Part shown: positions 18,316 to 26,845 of the stretch, one piece after another
Layout of the letters: the number at the start of each line of letters is the position of its first letter
Numbering within the stretch: the stretch's first letter is position 1
Assembly (NCBI GenBank): GCA_965656935.1
Contig: CBFHMG010000001.1
Coordinates: forward strand, 124,001 to 188,000
DNA: 64,000 nucleotides
Source: M30B80 sp965656935
Lineage (GTDB): Bacteria; Pseudomonadota; Alphaproteobacteria; Rhodobacterales; Rhodobacteraceae
Direction: 5' to 3'
Notes under the pieces: generated by a model
Database searches by the model: none
Told to the model about the DNA's origin: nothing
Seen by the model: only the letters and a program-made list of their open reading frames with translations
Made by a program: the position numbers and the translations under genes

Positions 18316-19003
18316 GTTCAAATTCACTGCCTCTATGCCTGTAAAGGCATATGGTGTTGCGCGCTGGATCAACAAGGTTTTCTTGGGAATTCTGTTCGGA
18401 ACAGGCATGGCTGTTGCCCAACCCGTGACGATTGCGGCCTTGGGCGATAGCCTGACCCAAGGCTATGGCCTGATACAGGAAGACGGGTTCGTGCCCCAGC
18501 TTGAGGGCTGGCTGGCCGAGCGGGGCCACGAAGTTGTGATCCTCAATGCAGGTGTTTCGGGCGATACCACGGCGGGCGGTCTGGCGCGCGCGGCATGGAC
18601 GTTGACGCCTGATGTGGATGCGATGATCGTGGCGCTTGGCGGCAATGACCTTTTGCGCGGTATCCTGCCCGAGGCCTCGCGCGAGAACCTTGCGGGCATC
18701 CTTCGCGCCGCAGAGGAGGCGGGGGTTGAGGTCTTGTTGATCGGGCTGAATGCGCCTGGCAATTATGGCCCCGAGTTCCAGCGTGACTTCAACGCGATGT
18801 ATCCTGACCTCGCCGCGCAATTTGGCACCCTTTATATCGAGAGCTTCTTGGGCGCATTGGAGACTCAAGCGTCAGACAGCCGCTTGGACCAGAGCTATAT
18901 GCAAGGCGATGGCATCCATCCCACGCGGGAGGGTGTGGCGCTGATCGTCGAGGCTGTTGGGCCAGAGGTGGAGGCGCTTATTGCGCGGGTCGGGCAGCCC
19001 TGA
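18314..19003 (+). CDS. tesA: Periplasmic GDSL esterase / thioesterase I
   Basis: A 229-residue SGNH hydrolase. Block I is AALGDSLTQGYG with the catalytic Ser, block III LGGNDLLRG, and block V DGIHPTREG with the Asp and His. A signal peptide ends at MAVA before QPV, so it is exported; E. coli TesA is a periplasmic acyl-CoA thioesterase/lysophospholipase. I place the start at ATG 18314 with AAGGA about eleven bases upstream; ATG 18335 is an alternative that would give a shorter n-region. It is divergent from the YbbA ATPase. Confidence 0.9.
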   Translation: MFKFTASMPVKAYGVARWINKVFLGILFGTGMAVAQPVTIAALGDSLTQGYGLIQEDGFVPQLEGWLAERGHEVVILNAGVSGDTTAGGLARAAWTLTPDVDAMIVALGGNDLLRGILPEASRENLAGILRAAEEAGVEVLLIGLNAPGNYGPEFQRDFNAMYPDLAAQFGTLYIESFLGALETQASDSRLDQSYMQGDGIHPTREGVALIVEAVGPEVEALIARVGQP

Positions 19004-19174
19004 TTGCGGAAACCTTTCGGTTCCTGGTCACAAACTCGGTTTCACATTGGATATCGGCACGCGGGCGGCCGCGTCTGATGTGCTGACCAGACCATAAAGC
19101 CGCGAAGCGCTACGCTGAAAATTGACAAAGCGAACATGACTTGAAACACACCAAACAAGATCAGGAGTGAGCGT

Positions 19175-20656
19175 TTGGGCAAAGTATTCGATATTTTCGT
19201 TATCGGTGGCGGCATCAATGGCTGCGGGATCGCGCGGGATGCGGCGGGCAGGGGTTTGAGCGTTGCCTTGGCCGAGATGGAAGATTTGGCAGGTGCGACC
19301 TCCAGCGCCTCGACCAAACTGTTTCATGGCGGGTTGCGCTATCTTGAATATTACGAATTCCGACTGGTGCGCGAGGCCTTGATCGAGCGTGAAACGCTGC
19401 TGCGCGCGATGCCTCATATCTCATGGCCGATGCGCTTTGTTCTGCCCCATCACACGGGGCTCAGACCTTGGTGGCTGATCCGGTTGGGATTGTTCCTTTA
19501 TGACAATCTGGGGGGGCGAAAAATTCTGCCCGCCACGAAAACGATTTCACTGCGCAACACGCCTGAAGGGGCCCCCCTCAAGGAGAGCTTTTCCCGCGCG
19601 TTTGAGTATTCGGATTGCTGGGTCGAGGATTCCCGCCTTGTCGTGCTGAATGCGCGCGATGCTGAGGCGCGGGGCGCGGAAATCATGACGCGTTCCAAGG
19701 TGGTCAGCGCCGAGCGCGTGGATGATTTGTGGCGCATCACCGTTGAGGCGGAGGGCGAAACCAAGGATTACATGGCGCGCGCTTTGGTCAATGCGGGCGG
19801 GCCTTGGGTGGCCGATATCGTGCAGAATGTTGCGCGGCAGAATTCCTCGGAGGGGGTGCGCTTGGTGCGCGGCTCCCATATCGTGACCAAGCGTCTGTTT
19901 GATCATGACAAATGCTATTTCTTCCAAGGCGGGGATGGGCGCATCATCTTTGCCATTCCCTATGAGACCGATTTCACCCTGATCGGCACCACCGATCAAG
20001 AGCATCAGGGCAGCGCGCGCGATGCTGTCTGCACGCCTGAGGAAAGCGACTATCTGCGCCGTTTCGCGGGTGAGTATTTCAAAACGCCCATCAAGGAACA
20101 GGATATCGTCTGGACCTATTCTGGCGTGCGCCCCCTGTATGATGACGGGGCCAGCAGCGCGACGGAAGCGACGCGCGATTATGTTCTTTCGCTTGATGAT
20201 GCAGGCGCGCCGATGCTCAATATCTTCGGCGGCAAGATCACAACCTATAGGCGTCTGGCCGAAAGCGCCTTGGCCGAACTGGCCCCGTTTCTGCCTGAGG
20301 CAAAAGGGGATTGGAGCGCAGGCGTGCCCCTGCCTGGAGGTGATTTTCCTGTCGATGGCGTGGATGATCTGGTTGCGGCTTTGCGCGCGAAACATGGCTT
20401 CCTGTCTGACAGATGGGCCAAACGCCTTGTGCGGGCCTATGGAACCGATGCTTGGGCGATTTTGGAGAATGCGACCTCTGCCGATGCGCTTGGCACGGAT
20501 TTCGGCGCGACATTGACCGAGGCCGAGCTGCGCTGGCTGATGGACAAGGAATATGCCCGCACGGCTGAGGATGTGGTCTGGCGCCGCTCGAAGTTGGGGT
20601 TGCGGCTGTCGCCTGAACAGATCGCGGCGATCGATGCGTTTATGCATGCGCAATGA
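19175..20656 (+). CDS. glpD: Aerobic glycerol-3-phosphate dehydrogenase
   Basis: FAD-dependent membrane-associated dehydrogenase that oxidises glycerol-3-phosphate to dihydroxyacetone phosphate and feeds electrons to quinone. The 493-residue protein has the FAD-binding motif FVIGGGINGCGIARDAAGRG, the GlpD signature SSASTKLFHGGLRYLEYYEF, and the C-terminal domain with FGGKITTYRRLAE. The start is TTG 19175, with CAGGAG about eight bases ahead. glpK follows after 60 bp on the same strand, so the pair covers glycerol use; no uptake or repressor gene is in the window. Confidence 0.96.
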   Translation: MGKVFDIFVIGGGINGCGIARDAAGRGLSVALAEMEDLAGATSSASTKLFHGGLRYLEYYEFRLVREALIERETLLRAMPHISWPMRFVLPHHTGLRPWWLIRLGLFLYDNLGGRKILPATKTISLRNTPEGAPLKESFSRAFEYSDCWVEDSRLVVLNARDAEARGAEIMTRSKVVSAERVDDLWRITVEAEGETKDYMARALVNAGGPWVADIVQNVARQNSSEGVRLVRGSHIVTKRLFDHDKCYFFQGGDGRIIFAIPYETDFTLIGTTDQEHQGSARDAVCTPEESDYLRRFAGEYFKTPIKEQDIVWTYSGVRPLYDDGASSATEATRDYVLSLDDAGAPMLNIFGGKITTYRRLAESALAELAPFLPEAKGDWSAGVPLPGGDFPVDGVDDLVAALRAKHGFLSDRWAKRLVRAYGTDAWAILENATSADALGTDFGATLTEAELRWLMDKEYARTAEDVVWRRSKLGLRLSPEQIAAIDAFMHAQ

Positions 20657-20716
20657 CTTGCCCGCCCCGTAAACTGGGGTAGGCTTTGCGAAAGAGATAA
20701 CGGGAGGGAAAAGCCG

Positions 20717-22210
20717 ATGACCCATATTCTGGCCATCGATCAGGGAACCACGTCGAGCCGCGCGATCATCTTTGACAAATCGCTCACACCGATTGCATCG
20801 GCTCAGGAAGAGTTCACACAGCATTTCCCCCATTCTGGCTGGGTGGAGCATGACCCTGAAGATATCTGGTCCTCTACGGCGGGCACCTGCCGCGGGGCGA
20901 TTGAACGGGCAGGGCTGGGGCCATCGGATATCGCGGCCATCGGCATTACAAACCAACGCGAAACCGTGGTGGTCTGGGATCGTGCCACGGGCAAGCCTGT
21001 GCATAACGCCATCGTCTGGCAGGACCGCCGCACCTCGGATCTTTGTGCGCGTCTGAAGGCCGAGGGCCATGAGGCGATGGTCCGCCAGAAAACGGGGCTG
21101 CTGCTGGACCCGTATTTCTCGGGCACCAAACTGGCTTGGCTTCTGGACAATGTTGATGGCATGCGCGCCAAGGCCGAGGCGGGTGATCTGGCTTTTGGGA
21201 CGGTGGACAGCTTCCTGATATGGCGGCTGACGGGGGGCAAGGCGCATGTGACCGATGTCACCAATGCAGCGCGGACCTTGTTGTATAATATCCGTGACGG
21301 CAAATGGGATGAGGAGATTTGCGCGCTCCTGAATATCCCGATGTCGCTTCTTCCTATGGTGAAAGACACAGGTGCAGAGTTCGGCATGACCCGCCCCGAT
21401 CTTTTTGGCGCGCCTTTGCCCATTCTGGGTGTTGCGGGCGACCAACAAGCGGCAACGCTTGGTCAGGCCTGTTTCGAGCCTGGTATGCTGAAATCAACCT
21501 ATGGCACGGGCTGTTTTGCGCTGCTCAATACCGGCGCCAATCTGGTCGAAAGTCAGAACCGCCTTTTGGGAACCATCGCCTATCAATTCGATGGCAAGCC
21601 AACCTATGCCTTGGAAGGCTCGATCTTTATTGCGGGCGCTGTGGTGCAATGGCTGCGTGATGGCCTCAAGATCATCCGTGAAGCGGGCGAGACCCAAGGC
21701 TTGGCGGAAGCCGCGGACCCAGAACAATCGCTCTATCTGGTGCCTGCCTTCACAGGGCTCGGCGCGCCCTATTGGGACCCTGATTGCCGAGGCGCGATCT
21801 ATGGGCTGACGCGGAATTCTGGCCCTGCTGAATTTGCACGCGCCGCCTTGGAAAGCGTGGGCTTCCAGACCCGTGATTTGTGGGAAGCGATGCGCGCTGA
21901 TTGGCAAGGCGAGGGCGGCGAGCAGGTCTTGCGCGTCGATGGCGGGATGAGCGCCTCGGATTGGACGATGCAGTTTCTGGCCGATATTTTGGGCGCCCCT
22001 GTTGATCGCCCGAAAGTGCTGGAGACAACTGCACTTGGCGCAGCTTGGGTCGCGGGGATGCAGGCGGGTGTCTATCCTGATCAAGCCGGTTTCGCCAAAA
22101 CATGGGCGCTGGATCGCCACTTCACGCCAAACATGGACAGCGCCCTTCGTGACGCGCGCTATGCAGGGTGGAAAGACGCGGTAGAGCGGACATTGACGCG
22201 GGAGGGCTGA
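20717..22210 (+). CDS. glpK: Glycerol kinase
   Basis: ATP-dependent kinase producing glycerol-3-phosphate, the substrate of the neighbouring glpD product. It is 497 residues, the usual length. It has the FGGY-family phosphate loop ILAIDQGTTSSRAIIFD, GITNQRETVVVWDRATGKP, and the second-domain motif LRVDGGMSASDWTMQFLADI. A GGGAGGG ribosome site lies just ahead of the ATG. No terminator is evident after it. Confidence 0.97.
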   Translation: MTHILAIDQGTTSSRAIIFDKSLTPIASAQEEFTQHFPHSGWVEHDPEDIWSSTAGTCRGAIERAGLGPSDIAAIGITNQRETVVVWDRATGKPVHNAIVWQDRRTSDLCARLKAEGHEAMVRQKTGLLLDPYFSGTKLAWLLDNVDGMRAKAEAGDLAFGTVDSFLIWRLTGGKAHVTDVTNAARTLLYNIRDGKWDEEICALLNIPMSLLPMVKDTGAEFGMTRPDLFGAPLPILGVAGDQQAATLGQACFEPGMLKSTYGTGCFALLNTGANLVESQNRLLGTIAYQFDGKPTYALEGSIFIAGAVVQWLRDGLKIIREAGETQGLAEAADPEQSLYLVPAFTGLGAPYWDPDCRGAIYGLTRNSGPAEFARAALESVGFQTRDLWEAMRADWQGEGGEQVLRVDGGMSASDWTMQFLADILGAPVDRPKVLETTALGAAWVAGMQAGVYPDQAGFAKTWALDRHFTPNMDSALRDARYAGWKDAVERTLTREG

Positions 22211-22268
22211 AAGACGTCGCGCAAATTGATGCTTCCCCTTTGCGCAGGCTTGCCGCAATCTTAACCCC

Positions 22269-23120
22269 ATGACCGAGCTCAAACCCACGCTTAAACTCGC
22301 CATCGGGCAGATGTGCTCGGCGGCCAGCCATGCCCCCAATATCGCGGTGATGGAGCAGTTGGTACAGGAGGCCGCCGCATCAGGGGCCGAGCTTCTTTGC
22401 CTGCCCGAAGTGGCAGGTTTGATGAACCGCGATGGCAAGGCCGCCGCCCAAATGGTCGGCCCCGCCGAGGCTGATCCCTATCTGGCGGCTGCGCGCAACG
22501 CGGCACAACAAGCGGGGATATGGCTGCATCCCGGCTCGACCCCTGTGCTGGGGCCTGACGGACGCTTTCTCAATCATTCGGTGCTGATCGACCCTGAGGG
22601 GCGCGAGGTGGCGGCCTATGACAAGATACATCTGTTTGATGTCGCGCTTGAAGGGCAGGCTCCGATCGGGGAATCCAAACGCTTTGCGCCCGGGGATCGC
22701 GCGGTTCTGGTGCACACGCCATGGGGTCCATGGGGGATGAGCATTTGCTACGATCTGCGCTTTGCCAATCTCTATCATAGCTATGGCCAGCTTGGGGCGC
22801 GGGTCATGTTCATTCCAGCAGCCTTCACCGTGCCCACAGGGCGCGCCCATTGGGAGGTGTTGTTGCGCGCCCGCGCCATTGAAACGGGCGCCTTTATTAT
22901 TGCTGCTGCCCAAGCGGGCCAGCATGAAGACGGGCGGGAGACATGGGGCCATTCATTGGTCATCTCGCCTTGGGGCGAGGTCTTGGCTGATCTCGGGCCA
23001 GTTGCTGCGCCAAGCTGTGCGATCCTTGAGCTGGATCTGACCGAGGTCGAGCGCGCCCGCGCGCAAATTCCCAATCTCAAGAACGGGCGGGATTTCGACT
23101 TGGTGGAAATCACCGCCTGA
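22269..23120 (+). CDS. Nit1-type amidase (deaminated glutathione amidase-like)
   Basis: A 283-residue carbon-nitrogen hydrolase. The catalytic triad is seen as Glu47 in LLCLPEVAG, Lys119 in YDKIHLFD and Cys160 in MSICYDLRFANLY. The YDKIHLFD and CYDLRF wording is that of the Nit1 branch, whose known activity is hydrolysis of deaminated glutathione, a metabolite-repair reaction. Other omega-amidase substrates remain possible. The gene is on the same strand as glpK, 58 bp away, but functional linkage is not evident. Confidence 0.86.
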   Translation: MTELKPTLKLAIGQMCSAASHAPNIAVMEQLVQEAAASGAELLCLPEVAGLMNRDGKAAAQMVGPAEADPYLAAARNAAQQAGIWLHPGSTPVLGPDGRFLNHSVLIDPEGREVAAYDKIHLFDVALEGQAPIGESKRFAPGDRAVLVHTPWGPWGMSICYDLRFANLYHSYGQLGARVMFIPAAFTVPTGRAHWEVLLRARAIETGAFIIAAAQAGQHEDGRETWGHSLVISPWGEVLADLGPVAAPSCAILELDLTEVERARAQIPNLKNGRDFDLVEITA

Positions 23121-23374
23121 AGCACGCCTGCTGGATCAGCCATCTTGCGAAGCATTCGGACGAAATGTGATTCCGCCCGCGGGCCTAAAACCGTGCTGAT
23201 TTGCAGAGAGAGCGCTGCCCACCCCATCCCATAGTGAGTAAAATTATATCCTTAGATAGATTTGCTATCGCTCAACACACCTGCCCCGTCAGAAGATCAC
23301 CTCTGCTGGGATCGCGCGACGAGGACCGCTCCTTTAGAACTGTGCTTGTATTTAAGTGGTTCTGGAATTTTGAG

Positions 23375-23590
23375 ATGGTTCGGTTTTTTGAAGGCCTCGC
23401 AAGAGGCGAGAATGTTAACGAGTATCAGGGGATTGTCCCTGTCCAAACCATCCTCACGGTTCTTGTTTTTGTCCTAGTGGGCAGCGTTTTGATCTTCACG
23501 CTTGGCAGTTCGGTGACCACCGCGCTCGACAGTTTGGAAGTTGATTTGCTGCAAGCGTCACAAGTGCAATTAGGGAATGTATCCCAGTGA
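23375..23590 (+). CDS. Small single-membrane-span protein
   Basis: I do not recognise this 71-residue protein. It has a charged N-terminus of about 20 residues, one strongly hydrophobic helix (TILTVLVFVLVGSVLIFTLG), and an amphipathic tail. The layout is like a small type IVb (Flp) pilin, but the Flp processing motif is absent, so that is only a resemblance. I start it at ATG 23375, with GGA nearby; an in-frame extension back to 23201 looks non-coding. The Hint-domain gene follows 57 bp later on the same strand, and the two are likely co-transcribed up to the terminator at 24347. Confidence 0.5.
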   Translation: MVRFFEGLARGENVNEYQGIVPVQTILTVLVFVLVGSVLIFTLGSSVTTALDSLEVDLLQASQVQLGNVSQ

Positions 23591-23647
23591 GTAACGAGTA
23601 ACGCATTTTCGCGAAACCTGAGACTGTAACCGGGAGGAGTACCATCA

Positions 23648-24310
23648 ATGTCAGCTGAGTATCCGTGGACAAAGCAGACCGTGAAATCTACTCCTCTCGG
23701 GGTTTCTCCAACAGGTGTGCCCGCGAAATCAGCCGCTGACGTGCTCCGCGATGCGGTTGTCAGCATCCGTCGCCACGGCGTGGCGGAAGGCACCAAGATT
23801 GAAACGCCAAATGGTGAAACAGCGATCGAGCTGTTGTCCGTCGGCGATGTTGTGGTGACCGCATCGGGTGACACGCAGCGCGTGACCCGCATCCGCTCTT
23901 GGGTATCTGAAGAAAATTCCGCCAGCGCGCCCGTGGTGCTGCAAGCTGGTGTGTTTGGAAACACTGACACGCTGCGCATGGTGCCGACACAGAAAATCGT
24001 GCTCAGCGGATATGATGTTGAAATGTATTTCGGATGTGACGAAGCTGAGCTTTGCGCCTCCGATCTGGTCGATCTCGGGATTGCGTCGGTGGGAAACTCG
24101 ACCGTGACCTATTTCGAGATCACCTTGGAAGATGCGGAGCCGATCGTTGCGGCAGGCCTTGCGGTGGAGACACCCGCCTGCCCGCGCCGAAACGCTTCTC
24201 ATGAAGACGCGCAGTCGCTGACTGATTTCTGCGCGAGAATAGTTTTGCGTGCTGATGAAATGCGTTTGATCGCATCCACCCGTGCGCATGGTTCAGTACC
24301 AGTACACTAG
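23648..24310 (+). CDS. Hint-domain protein with degenerate catalytic residues
   Basis: A 220-residue protein whose middle resembles the Hint_2 domain common in Rhodobacterales: EGTKIETPNGETAIELLSVG followed by DVVVTASG, and later LRMVPTQKIVLSGYDVEMYF. In active Hint domains the first block starts with a Cys (CFxxGT) and the second has SPQHR; here the Cys is missing (HGVAEGT) and the His position reads PTQK. Autocleavage is therefore unlikely. There is no signal peptide. A strong GGGAGGAG ribosome site lies about nine bases before the ATG. An intrinsic terminator follows at 24347. Confidence 0.7.
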   Translation: MSAEYPWTKQTVKSTPLGVSPTGVPAKSAADVLRDAVVSIRRHGVAEGTKIETPNGETAIELLSVGDVVVTASGDTQRVTRIRSWVSEENSASAPVVLQAGVFGNTDTLRMVPTQKIVLSGYDVEMYFGCDEAELCASDLVDLGIASVGNSTVTYFEITLEDAEPIVAAGLAVETPACPRRNASHEDAQSLTDFCARIVLRADEMRLIASTRAHGSVPVH

Positions 24311-24346
24311 GTTAATTTTTGCTCCGAAGACTTTCGCCAATTGGCA

Positions 24347-24382
24347 GGCGGTGTGGTTACCCCCACACCGCCCTTTTTCTTT
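24347..24382 (+). terminator. Intrinsic terminator after the Hint gene
   Basis: A 10-bp perfect stem, GGCGGTGTGG with CCACACCGCC, around a six-base loop, followed by CTTTTTCTTT. It ends the transcript of the small membrane protein and the Hint gene, just before the convergent acidic repeat gene. Confidence 0.9.
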
Positions 24383-26732
24383 ATGGGGCTTGGGTCTCGT
24401 CCTCATCATCGCCGAGACTGTCTAGGAGCGCGAGCATATTGCTGCCAAGCCCCGTTTGAGCTTCGGGCTGACCCAAAGGCGCAGATGGCGCCGCCGCTGG
24501 CCCAATATCTGGCGTATCATCGCCACCGCCCATAAGCGCGAAAATATCATCCTCCTCCGCTTCAGGGGCGGGGGCTGCTTCAGGCTTGGGTTCCGCTTGA
24601 ACGGATTCTGCCACTTCGGCGGCGGGGGCGGGTTGTGGCTCGGCATCGCTTTGCTCAAGGGGTGCATCCGTTTCGGTGCCGATCAGATCAAGAATGTCAT
24701 CATCCCAGTAGCCGCCCGATGTATCTTCCTCGGGTGCTGGGGCCTCTTCAGCGGCGCTCTCGGCTATTGGGGCCTCGGGGGTTTCCTCGGCTTTGGGTTG
24801 CTCAAGAGGCTCAGTAGTGCTGTCGGTGACATCCGTCTCATCGGACTGCCCGATGGACGGGCCGAGATCATCCTGCTGGTATTCATCAAACAGCTTGTCC
24901 AAACTATCCAGCGCGGCTGAGACATTGGATGGAAGCACGTCTTGATCAGCCTCGGAACTTGAAGGCTCATCATCTGCGGCGGCGGGAAGATCATCAGCGC
25001 TCGCCTCCAATGGGGGGGCAGGCTCATCGTCCGCCTCCGCCACAGGCTGCGGCAGGGGATCAGCCGATGCGGCAGAGTCCATCGTCTCCTCCGCTGCGGG
25101 GGCGGTGTCTTCTTCGCCCCCGTCTTGAAGCATTGCCATAGCGTCGAGCTCTGGCGCTTCTGCTTGGGCGGGTTCTGGAGTTTCCGCAGGTTGCTCGGGC
25201 TCGTCGCTTTCTGCGAATGCGTCCATCACGTCGATGGTGTTTCCCTCGGGCGTGGCCTCGGTTTCGGATGCCGCGGTTTCCTCTTCGTCCCCGTCTTGAA
25301 GCATTGCCATAACGTCGAGGTCTGGTTCTTCCGCTTGGGCAGGTTCTGGAGTTTCCGCAGGTTGCTCGTGCGCGTCGCTTTCCGCTAATGCGTCCATCAC
25401 GTCGATGGCGCTTTTTTCGGGCGTGGCCTCGGTTTCGGATGTCGCGCTGTCCTCCTCGTCCCCATCTTCAAGCATCGCCATAACGTCGAGGTCTGGCGCT
25501 TCTGCTTGGGCGGGTTCTGGGGTTTCCGAAGGTTGCTTGGGCTCGTCGCTTTCTGCGAATGCGTCCATCACGTCGATTGTGTTTTCTGCGGGCGTGGCCT
25601 CGGTTTCAGATGCAGCGCTGTCCTCTTCGTCCCCGTCTTCAAGCATTGCCATAACGTCGAGGTCTGGTGCTTCCGCTTGGACAGGTTCTGGGGTTTCCGC
25701 AGGTTGTTCGGGCGCTTCGGTTTCGGCCAGCGCAGCCATCACGTCGATGGCATTGTCCTCAGGCGCGGGCTCTGCGTCTGAGGAAGCGCTGTCCTCATCT
25801 GTATCGTCTTGCAGCATCGACATAACATCGAGGTCGGGCGTGTCGGACGGTGTTGTATCTTGGCTCGCAGGCGCTTCCTCAGGCTCATCGTCACCTGCGA
25901 GCGCAGCCATCACATCAATCGCGGCGTCCATGGGCGCGGCTTCGCTCTCGGATGGGGCACCGTCATCAGCGGCTTCATCGTCATCCGCGAATGCCGCCAT
26001 GACATCGAGATCTGGCGCTACTGCGGAAGCTGTTGGTGCTGCTTCAGCAGGGGTATCTTCGGGCTCATCATCATCGGCAAAGGCTGCCATCACATCAAGT
26101 GCATTGCCCCTATCGGGGCTGGCTGATGCGGGCGCGGTTTCTTCAGGCGGGTCCGACGCATCATCGCCTCCGTCGAGGGCGGCCATCATGTCAAATGCAT
26201 CTTCGACGGCTGCGGCTGAGTTCGCGGAGAATTCGGGGGTGTCCTCTTCCTCGGCATCATCGTCAGCGAAGGCCGCCATTACGTCAAGACCAGCCCCAGA
26301 CCCAGCAGGCGCTGCAGGCTCGACTGGAGTGTCTTCCTCTGCGCCGTCTTCTTCATCTTCCGAGCCAAAAGCATCAAACATGGACAGCATGCCTGCATCG
26401 CTCAGGTCCATTGCGGTGATGGTCCCTGCTTTTTCCTCCGGTTCGGGAACGGGTTCGGGCTCGGGCACCGGTTCGGGGATCGGCTTTGGCTTGGGGGGCT
26501 TTGGCTTTGGCTTGGGTTCGTGCAACTCGCCATAAACACTATCGAGATAGCGCAGCCGCAGGCGCATCATCATTTGACGGCGCTCGTGCTTTTGTTCCTC
26601 TGCCCAAGCCTCGGCCGCGACGCGGGCGCCTTCCTCCAGTTTGGTCGCGGATAGCTTCTCCATCGCGCGACGCAATTGTCGAGGCAAAGCGGTCTTGCGG
26701 CGTGAAGTTGGCTTGTTACTTGCCTGGGGCAT
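24381..26732 (-). CDS. Acidic repeat protein divergent from flgB
   Basis: A 783-residue protein I cannot assign to a family. The first 75 residues are basic and helical (PRQLRRAMEKL), then a Lys/Glu-Pro rich linker, then about fifteen copies of a short motif of the type (L/I)DVMA-(A/M)-(F/L)-x(D/E)3 every 28-29 residues, embedded in Glu/Asp/Ala/Pro-rich sequence. From about residue 300 to 560 the copies alternate in two types, giving a 57-residue (171-bp) unit. The C-terminus repeats related hydrophobic-in-acidic motifs (DDIFALMGGGDD, NMLALLDSLGDDED). No signal peptide. The ATG at 26732 has GGAG upstream. The gene is divergent from flgB across a 113-bp gap. Confidence 0.8.
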   Translation of the reverse strand: MPQASNKPTSRRKTALPRQLRRAMEKLSATKLEEGARVAAEAWAEEQKHERRQMMMRLRLRYLDSVYGELHEPKPKPKPPKPKPIPEPVPEPEPVPEPEEKAGTITAMDLSDAGMLSMFDAFGSEDEEDGAEEDTPVEPAAPAGSGAGLDVMAAFADDDAEEEDTPEFSANSAAAVEDAFDMMAALDGGDDASDPPEETAPASASPDRGNALDVMAAFADDDEPEDTPAEAAPTASAVAPDLDVMAAFADDDEAADDGAPSESEAAPMDAAIDVMAALAGDDEPEEAPASQDTTPSDTPDLDVMSMLQDDTDEDSASSDAEPAPEDNAIDVMAALAETEAPEQPAETPEPVQAEAPDLDVMAMLEDGDEEDSAASETEATPAENTIDVMDAFAESDEPKQPSETPEPAQAEAPDLDVMAMLEDGDEEDSATSETEATPEKSAIDVMDALAESDAHEQPAETPEPAQAEEPDLDVMAMLQDGDEEETAASETEATPEGNTIDVMDAFAESDEPEQPAETPEPAQAEAPELDAMAMLQDGGEEDTAPAAEETMDSAASADPLPQPVAEADDEPAPPLEASADDLPAAADDEPSSSEADQDVLPSNVSAALDSLDKLFDEYQQDDLGPSIGQSDETDVTDSTTEPLEQPKAEETPEAPIAESAAEEAPAPEEDTSGGYWDDDILDLIGTETDAPLEQSDAEPQPAPAAEVAESVQAEPKPEAAPAPEAEEDDIFALMGGGDDTPDIGPAAAPSAPLGQPEAQTGLGSNMLALLDSLGDDEDETQAP
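25131..25985. repeat. 171-bp in-frame tandem repeat, five copies
   Basis: The block beginning CATTGCCAT (with small variations) recurs at 25131, 25302, 25473, 25644 and 25815, exactly 171 bp apart each time. Each unit encodes 57 residues: one DLDVMAML copy and one IDVMDA(F/L)AES copy with their acidic spacers. Neighbouring copies are close in DNA sequence, so expansion or contraction by recombination is plausible. Confidence 0.9.
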
Positions 26733-26755
26733 CCAGGGTCTCCGTTCGAACGTGA

Positions 26756-26771
26756 TGCAACTTGGCATCCT
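26756..26771 (-). promoter_or_regulatory. Possible sigma-54-like element facing the acidic gene
   Basis: On the minus strand the bases read AGGATG, five bases, TTGCA: GG and GC are exactly ten bases apart as sigma-54 requires, but the -24 half matches only at GG. It overlaps the stronger plus-strand site. It lies about 24 bases upstream of the acidic gene's ATG, which is a tight fit. Tentative. Confidence 0.3.
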
Positions 26772-26778
26772 ACTTGCA
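26763..26778 (+). promoter_or_regulatory. Sigma-54 promoter of the flg operon
   Basis: TGGCAT, five bases, TTGCA: an almost perfect -24/-12 element (consensus TGGCAC-N5-TTGCA) with GG and GC separated by exactly ten bases. It stands 68 bp before flgB. Sigma-54 control of class II-type flagellar genes is established in Rhodobacter sphaeroides; here it predicts the same. Confidence 0.8.
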
Positions 26779-26845
26779 ACTCTCGGACCAGCTTCGGGTC
26801 TCTCCGAAACAACAACGGATAAAATGTTTGAAAGGTTACCAAGAG

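Noticed and set aside
19547..21448. A 633-codon minus-strand frame across glpD and glpK
   Set aside because: It is an antisense shadow in GC-rich DNA; both plus-strand genes are unambiguous.
25405..26535. A 376-codon plus-strand Ser/Ala-rich frame in the repeat gene
   Set aside because: It is the antisense reading of the acidic repeat array and has no ribosome site; low complexity explains the open frame.
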